Notes under the pieces: generated by a model
The model's database searches: none
What the model saw: only the letters and a program-made list of their open reading frames with translations
What the model was told of the DNA's origin: nothing
Translations under genes and position numbers: made by a program
Part shown: in pieces, positions 34,542-46,600 of the stretch
Position numbering within the stretch: the stretch's first letter is position 1
Layout: every line of letters begins with the position of its first letter
From: Rhytidiadelphus loreus
Taxonomy: Eukaryota > Streptophyta > Bryopsida > Hypnales > Hylocomiaceae
Assembly: GCA_947034895.1 (NCBI GenBank)
Contig: OX344763.1
Coordinates: 74,977,093-75,041,092, forward strand
Length of the DNA: 64,000 bases
Reading direction: 5' to 3'

Positions 34542-37500
34542 ATGGAGGACTTTCAAGATATGGTGGTTGTCAAAGCTAACGATGGAGGAGTACCTGTACT
34601 TTTTGCAGTACGAGGAAATGGGCTTGTTGTTGTTTCAGCCATGAGATTATCTCTGAGGTTTAATTTTATGCACGATTTCATTCATATAGATGAGGAGGTA
34701 TTTGATAATGGTATGCTTCTTCACACTATAGGACAGACATCGTCAATTGTTGGTGAGAATACCTTCTGGAACTTGAGACCGGGAAGGTATCGGGCATACG
34801 GAGTGCATCCTGTCATTGAGTCGAAGCCTTCAGCTAGCGGAAGTTTGCCTATGTCCTCCGCTTCTATATTTCATTCTCCGCCTTCGATCAATGTCAAGCT
34901 AGAAACTTCTGTAGACATGGTCACCAACTTGAGTTCTGATTCTGATGGATATTCTCCAGAGACACTCATTCCTATGAATGCTCCATCTTTGGAGGAATCA
35001 TTGCCATCTTCTTCCGTATTACAGTCCATCGAGTCTCCAATGCTAGGTCCTTCGAGTGATTCAAGATCATCTGTGGTTGATTGCTTGAGAGGATTGCGTA
35101 CTCTCAAAGGTTGTAGGAACGTCTTATCTAAGCTTGACTATGGTAAAATACAAATTCGTGTTGTAGAAGTACTACCTTCATCGTTTAATGGCAACGTCAT
35201 ATTCGAATTGCCTGCTCTTGATAACAATACTATCGTTTCTTCCACAAAACAACTGTTTGGTATGGATAAGCGGTACGATGGACACATCTGGTCAAAGACT
35301 ATGACCACAAACATAGTCAATCCTATGGGCTTGACGTTCCGCAAATCTATTTGTTTGGGTCATCTTCGTTGTGTGAATACTGAATGCGATTTCCTTCATC
35401 GAGTTCATAGAATGAAAGAAGTAAATGAATTAGAGTGGGAAGGCCTATGTCCTGTACCATTAGATATTGATCAACCACATCCGCCAGGTTCTACGCTTGT
35501 ATGCAAGATTTGTAAGGAGCCCCCTGCTTGCATTGCGCGTTGTTATGCGCAAGTGTATTACGTTGCAGGCAGATCCAGTTTCAGTAGGGCATACATCCAT
35601 CTTGGTCTTCACGAGCATCCTGTTAAAGATGGTGAACTCAGAGATATAAAAGCTTTAACACGGACGCTTATTGGGGAGCAATTGGAAAGGACTCCTTCAG
35701 CTACAAATTTCGCTATAGTCCTGGAGGCATCCAAGGAATTGTTAGGAGGTCTTCTTCTATGTCTTGACGGAATGCATCCAAAGAGTATGGACCTTGCCAC
35801 CCTTGTTCCAGTGCTAGAGAAATGCAAATACTTAAGCTCGCCGAGCATAAGAAATGAGGTTACTTCTTTCAAGTTCTTGCGTAAATTCGGAGTGATAGAT
35901 AGCATTACTAGGTTGAGGGGGTCAAGCACATGGGCTTTTGTACAGGAGAGCAAATTCCCAGGTCAAGGAACCGACATCGATAAGGTCTTCCTTTTCAAAA
36001 TGTCTGAATTAGGGCCAGGTAGTGGAGTCGATTTGGTCAAGTGAATGCAAACTGGAGGTGACTTGGAAGAGGCTTGGATCATGTTTGATCACGTCAAGCG
36101 TGTTAAAGATTGGACGACTATGGCATGTCACGTGTATGACTCACTATTTTGTCGTGTCATGACCATTGCTTGTTGTGATATGCAATCTGAGGATAGCGTT
36201 GCACAAGTTCTTTTTTGGAGAAACCTAAATTCAGTTGTAGAACGACATGGTGTAACAGAAGTTGTATTCAAAGGCTTTATGGCTGACAGTGCGCAAGCAA
36301 ACTGGAATGTGGTGAGGACAGTCTATGGGTCTGGGGACATTTCGAAATCTATGCTCAACCGTGAAAGAACGTGCCTTTTCCATTGGACTCAATCCATGGA
36401 AAAGCATACAAAGGCAGATATTTGAGGAGACTTACAAGATCAACACCATTTACTATGTAAGCAATACAAGAATGCCACATCAACGCAACAATCCGAAGAA
36501 CAGTACTTAGCCATACGAGCGTGGTGGTTGTCATCTGGTGCCACTACGGAGGACGGGTTGCGCAATTTAGAGTTGTGGCTTTCATTTTGGCATTTCCATT
36601 ATCGCCAATGGGGAGGCTTCATGGAACTTGTAAGGCATCTCACTATTTCCTCCATCATTTTCAACAATGTCTTCCATGGTTTATATGAAATGATTCATGT
36701 ACCTTTGGTGTGCTCATTAATATGAACAAGCTATTACCCTCTCTTCTCAAAAGCGCCATATTTCACTTTGGTTTGAAATGGTGTAGAATTAGGTCCCCCT
36801 CTATAGTCGTCTCTGTCCCGAGACGACATTCAATGACCTCAGTGCTCTACACCATAGGCAACTTGAAACTACCCTGAAATTTTGTCGTATGCGGCACTGC
36901 GACCGTGGTCCTACGGCTTCTGTGCTTTGTGACTTCTATATTTTTTCTTATTCTTTAGCATAAGTGGAAGACTTGTCTTCTGAAAATTACACGAGCTAAC
37001 AAAGGTTTTTACCCTATATGATTTCAGGATCTTACTGCCTCAGAGAAAGCGGAAATGCCATCTTGCAACCTCGCAGAAACAGTGCACAACAAGTGGCTTC
37101 AGCAATCTGGAAAGCATGGAAACAACTTATATGTAGCCACTGTTGATGATTTCGTCAGGGCATTCATGCAAATGGTAAAATACTACGAATATCTGAAGGG
37201 AAATGAAGGAGGGACAGGACCTGGTAAGGAAGGATTATTGCTAAGAGTTGCCCAACGTTTGATAGAGCGAACTGGTAACCCAAAGTCACTCACTGAAGCT
37301 ATCTCGTCTATTCCAAGTATTGAAGCTTTCATCAATAGAGAACCTCATCTCAAAGGTCATGAAGTTTTTGGATCGCAGAAGCGGAAAGCAGACATGCCAC
37401 TCAGTTGTAAGTACGACTCCCATCGTCCCGACAAAGTTAACTTTTCACATCCTCGTCGACAAACCAGATCTGTGAAAGCGAGTTCAAGTGCTCAAGATTT

Positions 37501-38491
37501 GAACACTATATTGGAGGACACTTCTCCAGCTCAGGATGTTGAAATTCAAACCGACTTTTCAGTGGAGGTCAATCTGAGGCTAAATTCTATTCCTAATTCA
37601 ATTCATGTGACTGCGATTCAAGAAAGCATGTGTGACGAGATGTAGTGGCACATTTCACGACTTCCGAAAACATCAGCAAAGGTGTGCTTTGCTCTTCAAG
37701 CACTGACAAAGAAAAAATGCACAGCACAAATTGTACAAAACAACACTGCAACAGCGGCACCAACCTATACATGTATGATGGTCAATTACAAGAAAAATCG
37801 TAATGATCGTATGCAATTTTTCTTCTGCAATGACGACATTGAAAGATGTATTAAAGGGACCCGGCAGAAATGGGTACTCTCCATACCATCTGTTCCTGCT
37901 ATTTGGCCAGTGAAATTAGGCCCCCAGTTGTCGATGGCCGAGATTCTAGCACTTGAGACAGTTGGTTTCCAACTTCCACAACGCCAAGTCATTTCCCCAC
38001 GGAGGTTGTTCGGTGGACAAGCAGGCATTGAAATTGTGCAAACATATCCTATTCCAGATTCCGCCGACGAACATCCTACAACTCGGACTGGAAAGATTGT
38101 TCACCGAAATCCAAAGGGGCCCACAACAAAACACCAGAATAACTGCGCATCGGCCCTAACTCTCAATTCTCGCATTGTATGTGTAACTATGGTTCCCCAC
38201 CCGGGATTTGGATGCATAGTATCCATGGACTCCGGTATAGAGCCACGGATTGAGAAGTACATGCTTACTATTTCCTCATTTCCTGATTGCACTTGCCCCT
38301 ATTTCAAGGAGATGAAGTTGAAGTGCTTGGGGAGGCATGGAGCCTGGGCAAATTGCAAGCATCTGTACTTTGTTTTCAATGTCATCTGTAACCTTCAGTC
38401 GTCCTCAAATGTCTTCATCCATGCTTCAACATTCAGTTTCAATGAGGTAAAACGAGTTCTTCTTAGTGGAATCTTGAACCACTTGAGATGA
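34542..38491 (+). pseudogene. MULE (Mutator-like) transposase with GCM-like and SWIM zinc-binding domains
   Basis: Exons 34542-36629 and 37028-38491, joined in phase 0 across a 398-bp GT/AG intron, about 1,180 codons. Order: N-terminal Ser-rich part; a WRKY/GCM-like zinc domain around residues 255-365 (CLGHLRC, CDFLHR, CKICKEPPACIARC, HLGLHEHP); the DDE core (ACCDMQSED, KGFMADSAQANW, CLFHWTQSMEKH, LWLSFWHFHYRQW); and a SWIM finger near residues 1116-1140 (CTCPYF, CKHLYF). In-frame stops TGA 36042, TGA 36423 and TAG 37643 interrupt it with no frameshift; each is one C-to-T change from CGA or CAG. It would cut and paste the element; this copy is likely inactive. Confidence 0.8.
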
Positions 38492-39869
38492 AACTAGGAT
38501 TATATGAAGCGTCACAACTGTAGTGAAGTTTTCAAGATCCTTATTGAATACATGAATCAAAATGTAGTGAGACTAAAGGGCCACTACATGAATACATCGA
38601 GCTTGCATTCTAATTTCTTCTTGTATGTTATGGATGTATTCATGTTCATAGTCGTCTTCTGATTTGGTAAACATTTTGCATCCACCCTAAATCCTAAACC
38701 GATATAGAAAATGAATGTGTTCCTTAGAACGAGCTCTTCATTGCTTATGTGCAAGCACACTGGTAATGCCTTCAACATTTCTGAATTACTTTAGAACTAA
38801 GTCTATTGCAGTTTCCTTACGAAATAACTGCCATTCTACTGTCTTCCATGCCACCACGGTTCTAGGGTACTTCTGACATATTCCAGAGGTCACTTTTACC
38901 TCCACTGGATTCCAAGTATGCATATGTCGTTGTACACACATGAAAGTTCCCTATACCCTTCGTGCTGTCCGAATCGCCTTAATCTAGGACTATGTGCATC
39001 CTCATCTTTGATGGATTTTTATCCTAATGTAGAACTACTTTCATCTATTCTGTAATTTACTTGTATTGTAAGCGAGTCCTGAAGTACTAAACATTTGCAA
39101 TGTACTATGATCGTAATGAAGAGCTATCGTGTACCCTAAACTCTAAACCGTTTAGAACATGATAATACATTGCTTTCATTACATTGTGAACTACTTCGAT
39201 CAAATATTTACTTCCAAAGTTTTCATCCAAAAGTCCCAAGGGAAATTTTCATCCACAGTTTTTGTCCAAAATTACCACCCAAAATTTTTATCTATTGCAT
39301 TAGGAGAAATTCAGTTGCTTTACATGGCCTAGAGTTCCCTGAGTTTTCTAACTCAGGGAACTCAGCCACATGCGCTGTTGGATGTGGCCAAAGTTCGGCC
39401 ACGTCAAACTCTAATATTTTATTTTTCTAAAATTTTTTATTTTATTTTTCTAAAATTTTATTTTTTATTAATTTTTATTTTATCTGACTGCGTACGTTTG
39501 GTTCATAGCCAGGGGAACAAGCGCGCAAGGGCCTTCCCCTGGCCCGAAATCTCTTCTAATGTTTCATTAGATGGGATTCAGCCATCGGGGAGGGCTATGC
39601 GTTCATCAGTCGAAACTAGTCTGAAACCCGCCGATACCTATTGATACCCACCGATACCCGCCTGTGCTGACTTGGCCAAGCGATTGCCAGGTCAGAGTTT
39701 TTGAAAAATTAATTAATTAATTAACTTTGTTTCTCATTTTATGGACTTAAAAAAAATTCTTTTTTGAAATAAATAAATAAATCTGCGGTCGCATTCGATG
39801 GGGTTCCCGGGGAAGGAAGCTAGGAACAGTGCCAAAGCGGTCCTCCAGTCTCCCGGAATGCAATGTAAT
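38492..39869. other. MULE downstream flank and AT-rich spacer
   Basis: No gene seen. A perfect hairpin lies at 39332-39363 (14-bp arms starting GAGTTCCCTGAGTT, 4-base loop), followed by TGGCC..GGCCA. 39415-39480 is a TTTTATTTTTCTAAAA tandem. 39640-39660 has three GATACCC words. Confidence 0.5.
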
Positions 39870-40240
39870 GTCATCCATTGTTTTCACCCAAATTTTTCAT
39901 CCAAATTTTTCATTCAACATTTTCATCTACTTTCATCTGAATTGCAAACAACTTTCATCCATTTTTGTAATGTGCTTTCATCCTCCGCCTACTCTACTTT
40001 CATCTTCTTTTTGTAGGGTATTTTTCATATACTTTTTTTTGTGCCTCCATTGACTCTCATCCCACTTTTCATTGATTTTATTTTCAAGTTTTGTTGACTT
40101 GCATCCAAGTTTTCCCTAAAAATTTAGCAAATTATTAGTCAAATTTCACCTTTTCACTATTCTTTTCCTTAGTTATTCCCTAATGTTGCTTACATCCCCG
40201 CTCTTCGCTCCTCATTCTCCGCTCCCCGCTCCCCGCTCAC
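39870..40240 (-). repeat. GAGCGGGG-headed repeat, copy 3, inverted
   Basis: CCGCTCCCCGCTCACGTG at the right end (about 40222-40242) is preceded by AT-rich sequence with TTTTCATCC and CATCC words. This is the reverse complement of the layout at 20846-21250. It abuts the 3' end of the hAT gene at 40244. Confidence 0.55.
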
Positions 40241-40243
40241 GTG

Positions 40244-42487
40244 CTAACAACGTTGTCGTGGAGGACTACCTACACAAGGCACCATACTAGCCCACCTATT
40301 TCCACGGAGGCGTTCTTCTACTACCATACGTCTCTGTTCTTTTCTCAAATCTCTAAACCTAACTTCATCTTCGTCCCCTGAAGAATACAGTTCCTCATTC
40401 TTTTCATTTGTATATCCATCTACAAGGTACTTTTCGTAGAATAGTGTTGGATTGTGTCCTTGCTTTTCACGTTCCAATTTGTTGTTGGTGTAGATATATA
40501 CCAACATCTCAACCTTCTTTGTAGCTAGGCGATTATGCACTTTATTGTGTACAAAGGAATACATGCTCCAATTTCTTTCACAAGATGATGCTAAGCATGT
40601 CAGAGACAAAACTCTCCTTGCTATTTTTGGAAGAGCGTTCCCACCCACACGAATCCACCATTGATGAGGCAACAAGTTACATCGAGTAACATCTGGAGCC
40701 TCTTGTAATGGATCAAAAGGACCCGACTTCTCTTCAAATTCCGTCAACTCAGCAATTGCTTCATCTTCATTCACATTCAATGGTCTGCTTAATTTTCTGA
40801 TGAATCGATTCAATGCTCGCTTTGCCTCTCCATTGTTATGAAGCTCTTCCACATCTGTCAAATATGAGTTCAACAATGCCCTTACTTAATGGAGGTCTGT
40901 GCGCATAAACTTCCAACGAGCATCAAATTGTTTCAGGAACTTCGTCGCAGTCTGCTCATCAAGAAAGAACAAAGCCTCCTTTAAAGTGCACACATGCTCT
41001 TGAAGGCTACTCATTATTATCCAAGCTTTTGGCATCGCCGATATTTTTCCATCGAACTGGCGCAGAGCAAGGATCATTGGAAGAACCATGTGCTGGAAAT
41101 TACCACATTCCACCCAAAACACTTCCAAAACTATGTCCTCTCACGCTTTACGGGCCCGCTCTCTTGTAATGAGTCTGTTTGTCCTGCTAACCAAATTATT
41201 CTCAAATGGCATATATGTCTCGTCCCCCACCATGAATTGGAGCGCTTGTTTGCACTCTACCAAACAGTCTATCATGAGAAAATGCACTGCAAAGCGTATG
41301 GTTGCAAGAAGTCTCAATGACTTCTTTGGCGAGTACTTACAGAAGAGACCCAAAGTCAAGTGGTACTTCTTTGTAAACTTCACAATTGCCCTAGCCTTAT
41401 CCACTAAATCTTTGATCCTTTTTTCCTTTCCCCAGTCTTCCAAAAGTAAGTCCAATATATGTGTAGCACATCCTTGCGTATACATGTGGAGATACCTTGC
41501 TTGCAACTCGCACATTGACCCTATCATTACGGAAGCATTGTCTGTACACAATTGGACAATATTTCCTGGTCCCACCTGCTCTATGTAGGTAGCCATTGTA
41601 TTCACCGTATACGCCATGTCTTTCCTCTCTCCTGTGGTGTCAACCGATCCCAGGAAGACATCACCCGTAGGGCAGACGAGCATCATATTCAATAAGGGAT
41701 GGTGATTTGTATCTAACCATCCATTTGAACAGATAGTGGCTCCATATTGGGTAATAGAACTCCTTGTTCGACTACTGACCATTTTCGTAATAGACTCTTT
41801 CTTCACATCAAGTAGTTTAGTGCACACCGCATTGTACGATGGCAAAGAATATGGAAATCCACATGTCGAAGTTGCTTTCACAACATTCACAAAGGTTGGG
41901 TGCCGCACCACATTGAATGCAATGTTAGCCTCATAAAAGAAAGAAGCCCATAGTCTGTCCAAGTTTTGTCTTTCATTGACCCGGAATGATTCATCCATGC
42001 TTTGTTGACGAGAAATCGAGGTTGAGTGCATCCTTCTCATCGTCACAGGAGTAGAATTCATTGAATCTGGATTACGAGGCGGTGCATTAGGTGTTTCTGT
42101 CCTGTCGCTTGGGTCCACAGACCCTTCCACTGATGCATCCACAGTATACCCCGCAACGGACTCAGCAACAACATCAACCTCAGGATCTGCTCCATGCATC
42201 TCTTCCAAACTCATTTCTTTTAGTACAATCCCTTCACAGTTCCTGAATAATTCGAGGACTGCGGATGGAATACGTTTACAACGTTCCACTGTTGATGTAC
42301 GGGGGTAACCAAAGTGACCAAATGCCCGCTTCCGCACGAAAACTTTGTTCCAACCACAAAAAATACAAGTCCTCGTATTTGCGGAACGAGCGGGGTTTGT
42401 TTCAATAACCAACCATAGATCCCACTCCTTTGTGGCTCTTCGAGTATCATTTATGTTCGTCCTCCTCCCTGCACCTCGGTTTGCCAT
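40244..42487 (-). pseudogene. hAT transposase, copy 1, two in-frame stops and a short tail
   Basis: ATG at 42487 (MANRGAGRRT). Order: BED-like zinc finger (CIFCGW, HFGY, ERCK), Ser/Thr linker, a DUF659-type part of the RNase-H fold (LLNMMLVCPTGDVFLGSVDT, VQLCTDNASVM, CATHILDLLLEDWGK), then the hAT dimerisation region (LPHQWW, SSCERNWSMYSFVHNKVHNR). The frame is unbroken except for TGA 41143-41141 (Arg in copy 2) and TAA 40888-40886 (Tyr in copy 2). The protein ends just after SPPRQRC, while copy 2 has a tail of about 400 more residues; the truncation lies at the GAGCGGGG repeat. Leader and TATA match copy 2. Confidence 0.85.
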
Positions 42488-42707
42488 ATTGTTTATTTGA
42501 TATGCGTTATTCCAATCCAAAACGTGTATCTACCCAAGTGCTTTGAAAAAAGAAGTTATGACAAAGCCACCGCTTCGAGTAGTTTTCTAACCACTCAAAG
42601 CAAGGTTGTTACCCTCTGAAGAATATAACATTGCATGAAGCCTCTTTAGAAGATCCAAGCCATATGTTCATCAACGGAGCAATGAAAATCCAATGTTGTT
42701 CCTCTAC

Positions 42708-42714
42708 CTTTATA
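42708..42714 (-). promoter_or_regulatory. TATA box of hAT copy 1
   Basis: TATAAAG on the minus strand, 220 bp before the ATG and about 70 bp gene-ward of the GCGAC..GGGT array. hAT copy 2 has the same element at the same place, and the sequence after it (CTCCGTTGAT) is shared. Confidence 0.55.
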
Positions 42715-42783
42715 GTGCTTTCAGTCTTGCCCTCCACACGCTCCAAGGATGGTTTTAGGTCGCTGCTACAAAATTGTATTACA

Positions 42784-43022
42784 CCCGAGGTCGCCCCACC
42801 TGACCGCTCGTCCACCTCCAAGCATATGGAGGTGCGCGCCTTTGTAGGAGTTGACTTCGGGTCACATGGTGCGAACGTGGGTCCAGCAGGTGACTTCAGG
42901 TCCGAAATAGGGCAACTTCGGGTCCCAGATGGACGACTTCAAGTCTCAGATGGGTGACTTTGGGTTTCATGGGAGACTTCGAGTGCTATGGGTGACCTCG
43001 GGGGAAAGAAGGGCGACTTCAT
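42784..43022 (+). repeat. GGGCGAC..GGGT array upstream of hAT copy 1
   Basis: Degenerate units such as GGTGACTTCAGGTCC, GGGCAACTTCGGGTCC, GGACGACTTCAAGTC and GGGCGACTTCATGTG on the plus strand, opposite to the gene. Confidence 0.7.
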
Positions 43023-44188
43023 GTGCATAAAGATTAACTTAACCCCTAAAGGACCATTGTCCCCTTGAGGGACAAAATGGATTTTGGGCAAGTTCCTATG
43101 ATCTCAATTTTTAATGAATTTTTTTAAAACTTTCTCATAATATACAAAAACAGATTACCTTTATAAAAATATAAATTTTGTTTCAATTGGTACCCGGGAA
43201 CAAAAGTTATGGCATCTTTAACATAATTTGTAAGGAACGTCTCCGGGCAGAAAAAGATATCTACAAGAATTTGAAATTAATTTTTTAATTTTTTTCTTCT
43301 AAAAGGTCATATTTTTGTCTACATGTGTAGCTTTGATTCATTCCATTTGGATTAGTAATGTGAAAGTTATGAACAATATTTTTTTTCGAGCAATCAAAAT
43401 GAAATTATTCAAAGCTTTTCACATAGATATAAATCATAAGAAATTAAGAACCAATTTCAATATCAATTTTATTTTTTGAAATGCTTTGTGATTTGTGAAG
43501 AATATCATTAATTTTTTGGGGGACCAACTGAATGCCAAGTAGTGAAAACTACTTATCATACAAAAACTTTCGAACCACATAGTGAGAAGTTCTAAAAATT
43601 GGTAGGCTTCGAATTTAATCCTTTAAAAAATGTTGTCCAAAGGAAATTATTACAAATTCGATTCATGTTCCCCTTCTAAATATCACTATGATGCCAAAAT
43701 AAACTATTTCATTCCTTACGGATTTAGGATTTAGGAATATCTTCAAATCTATAGTAAACTTTATTTATTTTCACATTGTAGGAAGATCTTGCAATTGATA
43801 AACATGGCAAATTAGAAATTGTATGAAGTTGTTCAAATATAAATAATTGTTTGGACGTTCGGTATGAATTTCTTAAAAAGACAATTGTATTATAACATTG
43901 TTGGTATCTTGTGTAAATTAAAGCACAAAAGTCTATGTAGAAAATTGACCTACAACACATGCAATAAATGTATTTGACGTGTGTCTAATCATAAAGAATT
44001 AGATCTTCAAAACACATGAAGGCTGATTCAGATAGGAATATATATATCTTTATTGAAGAAAAAAAATATGGACCCCATTGTACAACATGAGGTGGTTCTA
44101 AAGGTGAAAGCAACCCTTCCGATACACACAAGTTTAGAAAAACAACTACCTATTAGTCTATTACTAGAAGACTACCTTTAGCCCAAAA
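43023..44188. other. AT-rich spacer, no gene seen
   Basis: No open frame with recognisable content; long A/T runs. It separates the hAT promoter from the convergently unrelated gene ending at 44189. Confidence 0.4.
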
Positions 44189-45758
44189 TCATGCAACATC
44201 CATATTGGCCTCCTCTTCGCTTTTCTTCTTCATGACTTCAAACTCATGGGCTGCAATTCTCCGAGCACTCTTCAAAAGGGTTAGGTCATAGTTACACATC
44301 TTGTATTTTATCCAGAAATTCTTGAACATTCTCGCAAAATCGAGGTGTGCATTCCGATACTCTATGTGCTCTTGAAACTGGTGTTCAAGCTTCTTCAAAT
44401 AAACTAACTTTCGCTTTAAGGAAGCTACCTCTGATGTCAGCACACAATGCTCTTCATCTACTAATAATGCATTCAAAGCCATTGGAAGGTCAATGAGGCC
44501 TACAACCGTGGTTTCTTTTAGGTCATTCAACCTTGACTACGCCTCCTCCACAGCTTTCCTTTCAGTATTCAATTGGTTTTCTTCTGCCTTGCACTCTTCC
44601 ATTATTCCGGCCATTCGTTTGTCCAAGAACGGGTTGGAATTTGAGGTGGAGCCTCCATCTTTGCCTTTATTGAATTTCAAATAAAATTCCTTTAGCTCGT
44701 CCATTTCCTTTTGTTGAACTGATAAACAAACTTTCCCGCTTATGATCAGTGCTTCAAGGGTGTGCACATCGTTGGCCTCAATGTCACCACTAGTGCATTC
44801 ACGTTGGCTTTCACATTCCATTTCTACCAGTCTAGCAAGAATAGCCTTCAACTGGGCTTTATAAGCTTCTTTTCCTTGCCGCCTCGTGTCTTCAAGATAT
44901 AATACTTCCCTTCCTACTTCTTGAAGAGGTAGTTCTTCACATGAATGAAAAATCACCAGTGCTTGTTCAGCATCTCGTTGCAACTTGATCTTGCCATCAT
45001 CCATGTCTTCTTCCATTTCTTGCACGCGTACATATACATGTTGAAGAACTTCGTCTTCTTCAGGATGACGGAATTGCATTGGCTCCAACGATCTAAGAGG
45101 CGCGACATGCAATGCTACTTCCCCTTCTGAGTCTCCAATGAAAGGTATCACCACTGCCATATTTTCTTCAAGTATTGGATCTTCATTTGGGGGCATGGGG
45201 TCTACAATGTCTTCTTCATCCGAGTTGGTGGAGGTGGACGACTGGCCCCAATCGTAGTCTTCATCCGACACTTCTTCTTTGAAATGTTTTTTGGGCCCTA
45301 ACCCATCCCTTGGATTATTTGATGGATCTGCCCTTGGAATGTCTTTGGTAGTAGGAACTATGCTATTGGGGGATTTCTTAATGGTCCTTCAATCCACAGT
45401 TCATCGCAATTGTAGCTCTGCATAGACCATTTGGCATATACCCAATGAAACTTGGCTCCCCTTCACTGTTTGTTTTTTATATAATGTCCGGTAAACTTCG
45501 ATGCACCGTTGCACAAATGCATCATCTTTGTAGTAGTGAAGATGAGCATTGTTTTGGCTAATATGGACATCATGCTAAAAGTAAGGCAGTAGCTTATCGA
45601 TACGGCACCACCCTACGTATGCCTTGCAAGTGTTGAACGTCCAATCCAATTGCACATTTTGCCAATTTGGAAATGCCCTCGCTGTTGGATCCAAAAGGAT
45701 GGCTACATTACGACTATGGCGCTCTCTTTTCTTCTTTGCCTTCTTCAAAGGGGGCCAT
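44189..45758 (-). pseudogene. Coiled-coil protein of unknown family, paralog 1
   Basis: Paralog of the gene at 53065-54672. N-terminal domain: LLDPTARAFPNWQ, TCKAYVGWCRIDKLLPY, DAFVQRCIEVYRTLY, MVYAEL, then TKDIPRADPSNNPRDGLG, an acidic Ser-rich linker, EEDEVLQHVYVRVQEMEED, and a long coiled coil ending in a Lys/Glu-rich MDVA tail. One frame from about 45720 to 44189 is broken by TAG 45577-45575, TGA 45403-45401, TGA 45391-45389 (Trp in the paralog) and TAG 44539-44537 (Arg in the paralog). The likely ATG at 45758 is out of frame by one base. No enzymatic motif seen. Confidence 0.6.
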
Positions 45759-45946
45759 GGTGTATATAGGATGTGATGGTATCCTCCAAAATTCTCAAAA
45801 AGTATGGTCTTCCACAATCGGCGACAAAATAAAAAGTGTCCTAGACACAAGATTCCAGTGCACGAACACGTATCTAAACGCTTGAAGGCATATGGAAGCC
45901 GATGCACAGCATTAGAAAAGAAAGTGGCAGCTCACGTCCCTGGCGA

Positions 45947-46160
45947 CCGCATTTGTACCCGAAGTTGCCCTGGACGCGTGCGGGATCAGGGTTTAGAGGG
46001 CGAGTGCAGTAAGTGGGGCGACTACGGGTCTCGGAAATTCTGGGCGACCACGGATCCAGGAAGGGCGCGCACGGCTTCAAGGCGACCGTGGGTGGGGCGA
46101 CCACAGGTCCAAGAAGGGCGTATACGGCTTTAGGGCGACCACGGGTCCTAGGAAAGGTAG
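45947..46160 (+). repeat. GGGCGAC..GGGT array upstream of coiled-coil paralog 1
   Basis: GGGGCGACTACGGGTCTCGG, GGGCGACCACGGATCCAGG and GGCGACCGTGGGTGGGGCG style units on the plus strand, opposite to the gene. Confidence 0.8.
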
Positions 46161-46176
46161 CAGACTTAGAAATGTG

Positions 46177-46600
46177 CAGGGAGAATTGACCCCCTCGTTG
46201 CCCCTCCAGGGCAAACCCTAGAATTTTTTATTTGCCAGGCTTAATTTTCTTTTAGAATTTAGAATTCATATTTGCAATCAGAGGCCCCAAATTACTCTAA
46301 GGAGATGCAAGAATTACCAAAAAATTGGCACAACATAGGGCGCTTTTTTTTCAAACCTAAGTTGACTGGGGCAATGAGGGGGTCAATTCTCCCTGCACCT
46401 CATTGCCTAAGTCAACTTAGGTTCGAAAAAAAAGCCCCCTATGTTGTGCCAATTTTTTGTTAATTCTTGCATCTTCCAAAAGTAATTTTGGGGCCTCTGA
46501 TTGCAAATATGAATTCAGAATTTAAAAAAAAATTAAGCCTTGCAAATAAAAACTTCCAGGGCTTGCCCTGGAGGAGCAATGAGGGGGGCAATTCACCCTG
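46177..46600. mobile_element. Foldback (MITE-like) element, 424 bp
   Basis: Two arms of about 200 bp fold onto each other around a loop near 46379-46396. The outer ends are CAGGGAGAATTGACCCCCTC and, in reverse, CAGGGTGAATTGCCCCCCTC. Arms share GGCACAACATAGGG and CCTAAGTTGACT with a few mismatches and small indels. CAGGG ends suggest a hAT-type non-autonomous element; no clean 8-bp target duplication was seen. Confidence 0.8.

Noticed and set aside
36042..36425. U-to-C RNA editing restoring CGA and CAG codons
   Set aside because: Such editing is known from organelles of hornworts, lycophytes and ferns; these are spliced nuclear-type transposon genes.
20846..40242. hAT copy 1 and copy 3 as two halves of one gene split by one GAGCGGGG insertion
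   Set aside because: Both halves contain the SPPR coding piece, so they overlap by more than a target duplication; they are separate copies.
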